Made by a program: the position numbers and the translations under genes
The notes under the pieces: generated by a model
The model's database searches: none
What the model was told of the DNA's origin: nothing
What the model saw: the letters and a program-made list of their open reading frames with translations, nothing else
Part shown: positions 45,201 through 57,200 of the stretch, one piece after another
Layout: each line of letters begins with the position of its first letter
Position numbering within the stretch: position 1 is the stretch's first letter
From: Lepas anatifera
Taxonomy: Eukaryota; Arthropoda; Thecostraca; Lepadidae
Assembly: GCA_034440635.1 (NCBI GenBank)
Contig: JAOTON010000333.1
Span: 930,001 to 994,000, forward strand
Length of the DNA stretch: 64,000 nt
Direction of reading: 5' to 3'

Positions 45201-48200
45201 TAGGCCATTTCCATTAAAATATGTCATGCCTAAGAAACCTGAGCATAGATCTTATGCCATTAGGGCCATTAAAATTTGGATAAAAATGTCAGAATTGTAT
45301 CCACTATGCAGAACAAAATGACCTCCCACCAGTGGTTTGACCTCTAGAGGGCAATTCTTGCCCTAACATGACCAAAGGTAATGGAAGGTCATAAAGTGAC
45401 CTTTCCGTGTGACAAATGAAAGGCAATGTTGAGACATTCATAATGGCATTTAACACGCGCCCCGTTGGGGGGGCGAAATTCGCCCCTCCTGGTTTTCCCC
45501 AGATAAAGCAAAATGAAGAGACGCAGAACAAAGAAACTTACAGTACCATATTCCTGATCAATTTTACACATCTGAAAAAAATTCAGTTAAGGTCATGTCA
45601 GGTCAAAATTCAAAAACAAAATAAAACACCATTTTGGGACTCCCTCTCCCCCACTTTATTACTCATTGGGCCAAAAGAGCGAAAATTGTCTATTGACAAG
45701 ACTGCGACTTGGCACAAGCAAATTAAATTCACCCCAATTTGAAGTTCAAGCGAACAACTCTCCCCACTGTGCTTGCGGCGAAACAAAAGAGGACACACCA
45801 CACTTCATGCTCCATTGTCAATTATTCAACCACGCAAGAGTAACAATGTTTCACGAAATTCTCTCTAAAACCAACATTAACCTTTCAAACATGGATAAGC
45901 AATCAAAACTGAATATTCTACTGCATGGCTCTCCATTAAACAAATCAAACTCCAAAAAAGTAGCCTCAACTGTCTTTAAATTTATCCGAAACACAAAACG
46001 ATTTGCATAGCTGCGCCCGGGCCGGGCGGAGGTGACGGTGAGTGGGCGGCACACCCAATCATTTGTTACCTGAGCGGTGGCACTGGGTGATTCCCTCTGT
46101 GGTGGTGCGGTGTGTTGGGGACCAACCGTGCGAGAGGCGCCTCGCATAAGCATTCGTGCTTTTGCGCCAATCGCGAAAAATGTATTATGTGCTGTAGTGT
46201 CTCTTGATGAAAATACATGTCTGTCTGTCTGTCTGTCTGTCAAGGAGCTGTCCAAGGTCAAGTGACCCGACCTCAAAACCTTAAATCACGAGTTTGAAGC
46301 GGCGCCCAGGGAACATCAACCAGCCGATAAGTTTGAAACTTCTGCAATATGATAAGGTCATTAGGGTCTACAAATTTGCTATCTCAGAACTTTTAGATTG
46401 TTGACCTAAGGTGGGGTCAAGTTTTTGGACACCCCATTATAAGTCTATGGTGAAAAATAGAATGGGCTCTTGTTCAGTAAATACTGAATAGATAAAGCTG
46501 AAAATTCTCAAACCGTCTATTATTACCACGATTTTGACCATAAAGTTGGTTTTTTTAGCATCTGACCCCTTAAAGGTCATTTCAGGTCACGGGAGCATAG
46601 AGTAATTGTTTTGCCAATAACTTCTCACTGAATTGAGATAAAGTTCCCATTTTGCTTGCATTGTGCTTATATTGTCACGGGGAGTCGATTGATGTGGAAC
46701 ATGACCATACCAGGTCACTCTGTGACCCTGACCTAGCTTGAGGTCAGGTTACTTTCGCTATTTGACCTAGCAAGGTCATATTATACATCATTCGATTTGC
46801 CGCGATGAGAGGAATCCAATAATGCATACAGATTTGCTCTAGCTCCCCTGAGGACAGATCTAGAGGGAGAAAAGTACACTTCTCTGTTGTAAGCCTATGA
46901 AAACTTCTTTGACCTATGCTGACCTCAATATTGACCTGACATAAATATTATTCGTAGAAAATATATTTGTCTTGTGAAGAGCTTTCGAATGCCGCTCGTA
47001 ATTTTCCTTTAGCTTTGGTGGGAAATGAGATACGGAGGGGGGGCGAAACCCCTCCCCCAGCGGGGCGCGTCATGCAAGGGACCCCAGCAGGGCGCGTGTT
47101 AATTTAGAGCTCTAGCTTGATTAGGCCAAAAGTTATCGTAAAAATACTGTTTTTGACAGTGGTGACCTGTAATGACCTTAGATAGGTCAAATACAAAAAG
47201 CCACCCCTGGAATCCGTAAAAGAGTGGCAAAGAATGATTTTCTGAGCAATCTGAGAGTTCACAATAATTTGTGTGGATCATAAGACAGCTTTTCTCCATG
47301 TTTTTCTATGGGAGGGTTCACCTCGTGACCTGACCCCAGGTCGCCAAATAACAAAATCCAGGATATAAAGTTTGTAGACCCTGGAGGGCTCATCAAGTAT
47401 AGAAAGTTTCAAGTCAATTGGTTTCGAAATGTAGCTATGGTTGAGCTCAAAATTTGTAGTGAGGCGACGTTAGTTGACCTCGTCTGGTGACCTCACCTAG
47501 TGTGGACTGGGGTAGAAAATTTGAGGAATGGTGGGGAAATGATGAGGTGAGGGGTAGGCACCTCAACTGCGGTGCTGCATTTCGTCGTTTTTCTGTTATT
47601 TTGAAAAAGCCTTAAGGGGCCATCAACGCCTCGGTGGGACGAGGGTTAGCATAAATTCAACACACACTTTGCATGCTCAGGGTATGTGCACTTCGCCAGA
47701 GCCGGAGGGGAACGAGACATATTTCCCCCCATATTTGCAGTCTGGCCACAGAGGAACATAGTCCATCTGACCATTCGGCCCCACATCACTTCAGTCATGA
47801 CACAGGTCACAAACGTGCGAACTTTGCCCGGGGATAACATCCGTGCTGGGCACACACACGCAACCACTGCACTTCCCGCACGTATCCACTCCTCAGCGGA
47901 CCTATCCAAACGCATGACACATGAAGCATAACAAAATGCTAAATGCTATGATCTTAATAAAAAATGAAATGCCAGTTAGATTTTAAATTGCAAAGTGAAA
48001 TGGTGGGGGCCCGTCTGACTTTAATGTGTGTGATGAGAATAAAGAACTGTACTAAAGGAAGGTACATTAAAAGTTATGATATTTTTGAAATCCTTCGCTG
48101 GTAAATGACAATCTAATAACCTCCTTCCAGAGACTATAATCAATCGCATTACATATATTCTACATTTGGGGAAAAGTGGGGACATTGCGGTGAGGACTGG

Positions 48201-51200
48201 GGCACTGTGTCTCAGTTCTCCCCAGGTCGCCATTTTTAACAAAATCTTCCTGAACTGGCATTCTATCGATCCCAATGTTGTATATTTCAAGGCATTACGT
48301 CTGCATAGTATACAGAAATACAAAAGCACAAGAGTCATATCACAGTTCTAAAATCATGCAAAAAAACTTAGCATACCCTCAGAAAAACAAGTTTTTTGTT
48401 GACACGTATCGTGACCACCGCCAAGCGAAAAAGGGGAAGTATCACCATAGTGATGTGCAAGCGGTACGATAGCACTGGGACCAGCAAAAAATAATCGAGA
48501 ATATAAGCAGCTGGCGGAGAAAACGGCTCTGTCCTACTTCTCCCCCGTCCCAGTTCTCCCCACTCTCCCACGTGGGGCAATCTCCCACATGGGGAAGCCG
48601 GAAGTAACCGCCAGACTGAGAGCATCCCCTTTAAGTGTCACGAAGGACACTGCCCCTCCTACTGACTCCGGTCCTTGAATGGTTCCGTTAACCCCGGTTT
48701 CGTGCCAGAGACTGGCGTTCGTTGGGGCCATATGACCTTAGCCGTGACCTCGACGTTGGACCTACGCAGTGAATGTTACCCTACAAATTATCCGGACGAG
48801 AGGGCTTAAGGGATACGGAATACGGAAAAACAGTGGTGACATACGAATCTCTTTGTAGGAGATTATAACACCCCAAAGGAGATCGCGACGTTCCTGAAGA
48901 TGCCCAGGAACACAGTTTGCGACATAGTAAAGGAAGATCATGATGTTTGCGTCTTTCAAGCAGGATCAAACGAATAAAAGATGGAATTACCGATGTACGA
49001 CAATTTGGTGACTTCCAACACAAAGAAATCGCCTGAATACCTTGGGCGGCTACACCATGAGAAACACCAAGGTATGTATCGAGCGTAGGAGGAAACAGAA
49101 AATCCTTCCAAGCAATAGCTTCCAAAGGCACTCTTGTACGTCTTTTGAGATGCCTCGAAGAGGTTGAAAATTCAAAAGAAGAGTTCCGACGCAGGGGCCC
49201 ATCCCAGCAATCAATTTGGGTTGGCTAAGAGAAGGCTGCGAGTGGGCTAGGCGGGATGGCCCGCGCCCATCCGTTTCCAGCTTAACCTGACTTTAAATCT
49301 GTTCCACGGGTGTGTAGGCTGAGAGCTGGCTTCTCGGACGTAGCCGGGCCAAGCATCTTGATCGGGCATTTGACCGGCGGACAGAACCAGTGGTGGTCGG
49401 AAGTGCGAAATTGACCGGTAGGTAGACGCTCTACCACTGTCCTGGTCTCCACTTGGGAGGAGCATGATTGTGGTATCGTTGCCGAGTTGTCTAAGGCGTT
49501 GGGTTAAGGTGCCGGTATGTTCGGGGGTGTGGGTTCTTAACCCGCCGTGGCCAGTTTTCTTCGAGGGTCACGTACAAGCTATGCATGCTAATAAAATACA
49601 ATGTCACTTGCTGGTTACAGTTTTACTAGTTACATCCCACCATTCTCGGCGCTGTAAAAGTTTCATACACAGCACTTGCCGTCATCTCTATTAGAATGCA
49701 TGCGCCGGCACAGCACAGAAGAGCATTCTATGAGCCAGCAATCTTGGATGGATTGAAGCCTTGGGCAGGTCTGGGCATGGTCCGGGGCATTATTTTGTCC
49801 CCGTACAAAATTGGCCCGTGCCCGGGCTTCTGCCGGACCAATTTCGCCAGAAATAGCTAGCCCGTAGCCGGTGTTGTTTGATCCGGCCCCGGACCAATTT
49901 TTGTTGGGTTTGTGCCGAGACGGACATCTCCAAAGGTGACCATGACGTTTATGAATGTGGCAAGAAATACAGGCTACGCATTGTAAAGGAGTATCGTGAC
50001 GCCATTGCCCCTCGTCACAATACCAGGACAAAAAAGGACCAGCAGAACAAATTGTGTCATCCTACAGGCATGGGGCGCCAGATTGGCTCCAGCATGAAGG
50101 GGTTTGCGAAATTCCTCCAGCGACTTCACATTGAGTAAGCAGTGAGTCCGGGCCCCGACAGGGTGATTAAAGATATGTATCTTACATCAATGTTCTGCAC
50201 CGGCTCACACCGCCCCCAACTGCCAAGGCTGGACTGTTGCAGGTCGACATTCAACGTGGTGGAGCGGACGGGCTTCTGACTTCCCAGCTCCACAACCTGA
50301 ATCAGCTGGGCAGTCACGTGACGGGATTAAATGAGAATATTCCCAACTAGCCCACTCACACAATGCGAATGAGTCTCTCCAGCGAGCATCCTAGAGGTGA
50401 GGCAGAGTGAAGAGCTTGAGGCCATCGAGCGTTTCTGTAACTACTTCTGCTGCAGGATGGAGGTGACCGAGGCTGAAGACGAGATAAAGAGTAGATGACT
50501 CCTAAACAATGCGTCACGAGGTCGGCAGAACAAGCAGTCAAAGCCTGGCTCTCTTCCTGTGGTGTGTGAGGCTGAACAACTACCTACTGTCCTCCCCTAG
50601 TCCGGCCGTAGCCCAGTCCTCGCCCTCTGGTCGAGGTCAGCACTTACTGGTGGGGTTGGTATTTTCGTCAATCTGCCACAGCTGTTCCAGATCCTCCAGT
50701 TTCACGCCCTTCGGATCACACACCACCTCCCACATGCTGAAACCCCTGAAATTAGCAAGACGGTGTCAGTGTAGGGAATTTACATATTTTAATTTAGACA
50801 AGGTTATTATTATAACAAATGGGCATCCACAGAGAGCTTTCGGGTCATCATTTGGGTCGGTTTTGCAAGGGACCTTGAAACATGTTTAAAGTATATTAGA
50901 ACTTAAGCATGGTTGGGCGGGAATGCTTATTGCGTGCCCATGCTCCTTGAATCTGAAATGTGGGACCTCGAATTGAAAGTGCAAGGTTATAGCCAGCTTT
51001 TTTATTTTTTCTCGATAGATATTACACACTATCTGAATTCTTGAATTCAGAATTCAATCAAGAATTCGGAGTTTTTTCATTTTCACTGGCCTCCACCCGC
51101 TGATAGCATTCTTCACTTAGCGGGATTGAACTTTTTGAACGCAAGTTGAAAGGTCGAACTTCCCGAACCAGACACAACTCCTCCAGCTTGTCGGAGGAAA

Positions 51201-54200
51201 CAGGCTGGCTTCTCACCAGCCCGGCAGTCTACTGGAGCCCGCCCGGAGCACGCATCCCGTTCTGTTGTTCTGCAATCTGAAGGAGGTGCTGACCGCCTGC
51301 AGCGGTGTGACGCCCTCCCTCGCCTCCGGCGAGTTGATCAGGACCCGCCACACGCCCCCGGGGTGCTGCGGCTCCCCGAGCTGTAGAGATGGACACGAGC
51401 GTCAGGGTGCTCCCATAGGCGTCACTGTGTGAATAGTGCGTAGCTACGCTACATGAAAGCTGCCATCTCTGCAGGCCAGGTAGTCTAAGGTGATGTGTTC
51501 CGGTAACTGGACATGTGTCTGAAACTACCCCATGCTGTGCCAATGACTTTCTGAAGGTAACTTGGCCTGTTCTCAAGCATACCTCTAAGACGCACCTACC
51601 CCAAACACCCGGTTCTGAGACTAGACCTCTGTTATGACATCCGCCCTCCTGAGCTGCTCACATCTCCGTAGCCGGTGACCTGGAAGGTTTTGGGGGTGAT
51701 GGGAGCCCAGATGCGGTGAGTGTGCAGATGGCGCTCCGTGAAGATGTTGTAGAGGCGCACCAGGTCGCCGTGCAGCACCGGCTTCGGCACGTAGCCCGGG
51801 CTCTCGAAGCTGTCGAACTGGTCGTCGTCCACCCGCTTGAATCCCCTACGAACGGCAGATACCTTAAACATGATGTGGATCGGCGTCGATATCTCAAGTG
51901 AGCAGTGGGATTTGGTTTTCTGAATCCCCAGCAGTGAGTGCGGGCCAGCGCAGCATAGGTATGGGGAAAGCTCGGTTTGATTGCAAACTCGTTATTCTCC
52001 ACCGAGTTCAGCTGCTCAGTAAAAGTTGTCTTTGGTAAAGACGTTAGCTTCGTCAATCAACTAAGAAGGCCACAGCTGCTTGGCGAAGTTTGAGATTTCT
52101 TCGAAACGTGACCAACAGCGCCATTGTTATGAACAGGCATGTTCACCAGGTTAGTGCTCACCACACGTTCAGCTCGTCGATGTTGTGGTCCAGTGCGACC
52201 ACCTGCTGCTCGGCTCCAACGTCGGCCGGGTACATGTCGTACGACGTACCCAGGTAACCGGTGCGTAGCTGCCGTGGCTTCATGGTCACGTGCGAGCCAT
52301 ATGCAACCTCTGAGGAGTCATCGGGGTTAACGGTCGGATCTTAGACCTAGGTCCTATGGCCAAAAAGCGATCCGGATCGGACTGCGGATCCGTTACACCG
52401 TGGTGTCACCCAGCCCATCGGGTGTTTTCCCACAGCACTATAGTGCTGAAAATGCTAAAATGCTGGGAAAATGATACTGGGTAGAGTCTAGGACCTCACA
52501 GTACAACGGATCGGCGGTTCCATCCGCATCGCAATTTCGGCCATGGAAACGAAGTCGCTGAGGGCAGAGCGGTTGTAGCCGTGCGAATGAAGCTTTACAA
52601 TGGATACTGATACTGGTAGTGATTGAGGTTTCAGGGCACATCACCTTATCAAGGCCAAAAAGTGTCCGGAAGGCTTAAAATGGACATGCCATGTACTGTG
52701 TCGGAATGCAATGGGGAAACGTACAAATAACGAGTTGTTACGAATTCAAAAGTCGGAGTTTTGCTAAAAAAATGGCGTCCTACCTGCTGGTCTGGTCAGC
52801 TCTTCAAAATCGGGAAACGAGAGCCGGAATTCGGCGGAGAACATTCCGATGCCGAGCTCACTGAAACGGAGGGTGTTGGCATGATCAAAAACCTAGACAG
52901 CCGAGGCATTGTCCATTTGCCATAATGAAGGATATTTTTTCTGGTGATATTTCTGCACAGGCGCAGCCATAATTAGAGCTATAAAAACAGAGCACTGCCA
53001 TCTGTGTCCGACTAGACATTGAACTAGTGCATACTCTGGCGGATCTGTTGCGGGAAAATCCAAAGTCGAAAACAAAAACGGGATGACAAATGTGGCCACA
53101 AGACACTTGTTTTTGCTACCCAAGGCCTAATGTCTATACTGAAATTGACTGATTCTGTTTGAAGTTGAGTGATGAACACGAAAACCGTGCTGATAAACTA
53201 AAACGGAGCCGGGGCAAGGAGGTCGACAGCTTCAGTAGAGGGGCAAAAACATAGTTTTCCCTCAATATTTTCCGTTTGAGGGCACGTGCCTTTTTTGCCT
53301 TTTTGCCTTTTGCAAATGCATTTTTGCCCTCCCGCCTGGATCCGCCACTGAGTGCATATAGGCTTCCATCGCCAAGTCTAGCCAGGGTAATAGAAGGGGG
53401 CCTGGCCTCCTCGCTCGAAGATCTATGGCCATGGCGGGATCTATGCTGGGCAGACCGTGGCGAACCTTTCAGTCGCCTTTAGAGCTGTCCATTTCAGTTT
53501 TTAATTGCGACGAACATTTGTGTCGCGGTAGTACAAAGTCAGGCCTTTCACATGGGTTATTTAGATGCAATCCTGCTTACCTGGCACCCTTGCTGAAAAG
53601 AGAGAAGTGTACATAGAAGGTGGATATGTAGATGATGATGGGAACCAGTATGAGACCAATGGATCTTGCTAGTGCGTGCTTCACGATATCAAGCTGAAAC
53701 ACAGAAATGCCTCTCAAAAGTCAAAAGGGGAATGAGCTGGCTCTAGAGTATGTCATGACCAGAACAATAAATATCTTATCCGGCCCATTTGCGAAGTTTC
53801 TGACAAATCCAGATTGGTCTGTTTGCACACCATTATTAATTATGTAAGGAAATCTAATCCATATCCACAAACGCGGCTAATTCAACAACAAAGTTTGGAA
53901 TAAAGATTCATATATAGATTCAAAAAGATTCAAAGTACCTGGCCAATCCGACTCAATTCGGTCCACGAGTCCGATTAGATCGGATATCCATCCAGCTACT
54001 CAATCTAATCCATATCCAATCCACTTGTGCTGGGCACCATCTTCAAAACCGCAAGCTTTATTCGTGAACAAGCGTCAAGACCAAACACGCCAGCGCCAGC
54101 GCCGCGTCCCCAGGGCGGCTTCACCCCTCACCAGGCTGTTGGCGGTGTCACAGTATCTGTGCCAGAGTTGGCCGGCCGCCTGCGCGCCCACAGTCAGCGT

Positions 54201-57200
54201 CACGAACACGCCCACGTACTTGACGGAGAGCGTGCAGCCCAGCGCCACGCCGGTGGCCACCATCCAGCCCCACCAGCCTCGGCTGAAGGCTCTGCCGAAC
54301 AGACACAGGTGGTGGCTCTGCGGTGGCAGGGGATAGGGAAGAGTGGGAGGAGGCGGTCAGCATCACCATGGAGCTGCATGTTTCGAAGGTGATGGATGCT
54401 CTATGTCGGCACCGGCCAGTGTTGTCGTTTCGGAAGATTAGTACATTTAAAGCGAGGTCATGACCACTAATGCTTTGATATTCTGAGTGGGGATAAAACA
54501 ACTTACATTTGTCTTAGATGTATCTGCTACTTTGCATGAAGTGTAATTCAGTGATCTGGTGTAGCGCTTGCATTGTACGCAATATGACATAGGATCTCTG
54601 TGAGACCACACTTGCATCCTTTCAAATACTACTGACTAGAGTAACCTCAAAATGTGGCTATACAGCTCAACATGCCATGCAGCCCACCTTTCGCTGTAAG
54701 ATGCGAACTTGACGCTGCAGTAGAAGGAGATGAGTATGAACCACAGCAGGATGGGGTCCAGCAGCACCAGCCGGTTGAAGGAGTTGGCCGCGCAGTCTGC
54801 CGCGCCGCAGTCACACGTGAGCTTCAGCGGTCTGGCAGGGTACAAGTGGATCCAGAATATTGGAGTTGGGCCGAGCTTTCAAGCAAGGGAGCTCAGTCGT
54901 CCCAGTTTGGCGTCGTTACCTTATTTTGGAGTAAGCAGGGACACTTGATTGCAGTCGTTTAAATTTGAAGTAATAATGACACATACAATAAAACAAAATA
55001 AAGAAAAAACCTCGTTGAACTGTAAGCAAAACATGAAGACTCAATTGTTTATGTTATTATTATTAATATAAATGATTTGTGCAAATAAATGTTGGGCATT
55101 ACAAGTTGGGCTTTTTCGAATGGAAATCTGGGTATAATCCATGAGGGACTTGTCTCAGAGACTCCGACCCTACCATCTAAACGGGTGATACCCCCAATGA
55201 GGGTAAGTTTGAAAGTCCGCGTTTATCGTCCCACAAAGTACGGGGACGGCTGCCCCGCTCAGGTCGCCCTCTCACCAGTCAGTTACCAGCCGACCTGTGT
55301 GGCAGATATTAAGCGCTGGAGCGTCACAGGAAAATCTATCGTAAACCTCAAACCATACACTGCCATTAAATGGTTTCTTAGGAGCTGGACAGGGCCCAGT
55401 GCTTGACCAACTGGTCTCATGGGCGGATATTTTTCTGTAAATGTTCAGGCAGCGGAGCGCAGTGGCGCAGCCAGGGGGGCACAGGGGGCACGTGCCCCCC
55501 ATCGGTGCCGGGGTGCCCTTTTGATTGCCAGGTTGTGTGCCCTTTTTTGGCCGTGCCGCTCGAAATTTAGTGCCCTACGTCGTTGAGCCTAGATGGAACT
55601 GGACTACATTTAGCGATTTGAACTATTGTTTGACAATTAAGTGCCTTTTTGGTCAGTTAGGGCATTCTGTCGCCTTTCCAAGCACCCAGGAAGAGTATAG
55701 GCACGTAATCCGTTTCCAAATAATGCCTCATCGTCGCCAATAATCGTATGGGCAGAGCTAAACTGGTGCCCCTTGAGCTCATCTGGTGCCCCTGAGCGCT
55801 GGTCTTGAACCCTGGAACTGATCATGTGCCTTCTGAGCTGATCTGATGCCCTCGTAGTCAATCTGGTGCCCCCCTGAGAAAATAATTGTGCCTTCTGAAT
55901 CTATATAATGCTCTCTGAGTTAGTCTGATGCCTCCGAGCTTGCCTGGTGCCCTATTAGCTGTTTTAGTGCCCTTGAGCTGATCCGGGCCCCTGAACTTAT
56001 CTAATGCCTCCCGTAGTTTATCTACTGTCCAGGGCCGCAGCCAGGGGTCACAGGGAGCACGTGCCCCATCGGTGCCGGGTGCCCTTTTGATTGCCAGGTG
56101 GTGTACCCCTTTGGGCCGTGCCGCTCGAAATTTAGTGCCCTACGCCGTTGAACCTAGATGGAACTAGGCCACATTTAGCGATTTTAACTATTGTTTAACA
56201 ATTAAGTGCCTTTTGGTCAGCTAAAGCATTCTGTCGCCTTTCAAGCACCCGGGAAGAGTATAGGCACGTAATCCGTTTCCAGATAATGCCTCATCGTCGC
56301 CAATAATCGTACGGGTGGAGCTCATCTGGTGCCCCTGGAGATGATCATGTGCCTTCTGAGCTGATCTGATGCCCTCGTAGTCAATCTGGTGCCCTCCCTC
56401 CCCTGAATAAATAATTGTGCCTTCTGAACCTGTAATGCTCTCTAAGTTAGTCTGATGCCTCCGAGCTTGCCTGCTGCCCGATTATTAATGCCTCCCGGAG
56501 TTGATCTACTGTCCAGGGGTGCAGCCAGGAAGGCACAGGGGGCACGTGCCCCCATCACTGCCAGGGTGCCCTTTGATTGCCAGGTGGTGTACCCAATTTG
56601 GGCCGTGCCGCTCGAAATTTAGAGCCCTAGCCGTTGAACCTAGATTTAACTGGACTGCATGTAGCGATTGAAACTATTTTTGGCCAACTTTATACCTTTC
56701 TCGGTCAGCTAGGGCATTTTGTCGCCTTTCCAAGCACCCGGGAAGAGTATGGGCAACTAGTATGTGTCTACCTATTGCATCATCGTCGCCAATAATCGTA
56801 CGGGTGAAGCCAATCTGGTGCTCCTTGAGCTCATCTCGTGGCCCTTGAGCTGATTACTTGCCCTCTAGCTGATCTGGTGCCCCTGAGTCAATCTAGTGCC
56901 CCACTGAGCAAATAATTGTGCCTCCTGAACCTATATAATGCTCTCTGAGTTAGTCTAATGCTTCCGAGCTTGTTTGGTGCCCTGATAGCTGATTTAGTGC
57001 CCTTGAGCTGATTCGGGCCCCGAGCTGATATCATGCCTCCCCAAGTTTATTCTGTATCCTAAGTCAATATGGTGCCTCTTCAGCTGATTGGGTGCCCCTC
57101 AACTGATTATTGATGTCTCCTTAGATGGTCTGGTCCCCTGAGCTGGTTTGGTGGGTCCTGAGTCCACCTTGTGTCCCTGAGCTGTTATGTTGCTCCCTGA

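Larger units (their letters stand above)
45000..47648. mobile_element. TTAA-type element, family C, interrupted by another element
   Basis: The left end (45001, TTAGCCCGCGCTCCACCGGG) and right end (GGTGGGACGAGGGTTAG) match the termini of 21638-22670 and 61624-62598, and the body on each side of 45450-47102 continues the same family order. Borders are TTAG and not TTAA, by mutation. Confidence 0.72.
43584..48570. mobile_element. Outer DNA-transposon pair enclosing a nested complex
   Basis: Left GGTAGGGGAGAGTGGGGAGA, right mirror ending TCTCCCCACTCTCCCA. The extended ends share 'gacttgggac' and 'aactgggac'. Related internal stretches (44767-44860, 48165-48235) suggest the body of the host element. 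Inside lie two TTAA insertions, one itself containing another TTAA element that contains a LINE fragment. Confidence 0.6.

Noticed and set aside
49475..49553. Functional tRNA-Leu
   Set aside because: The B box is degraded (TTCTTAA) and there is no acceptor stem complementarity that I can see.
54292..54317. Upstream acceptor for POMT2 exon 6 (54318-54320), adding SHHLCLFG
   Set aside because: The phase does not match exon 5 (ends AG, phase 2); the acceptor at 54292-54294 gives [10 protein letters not shown], matching the family.
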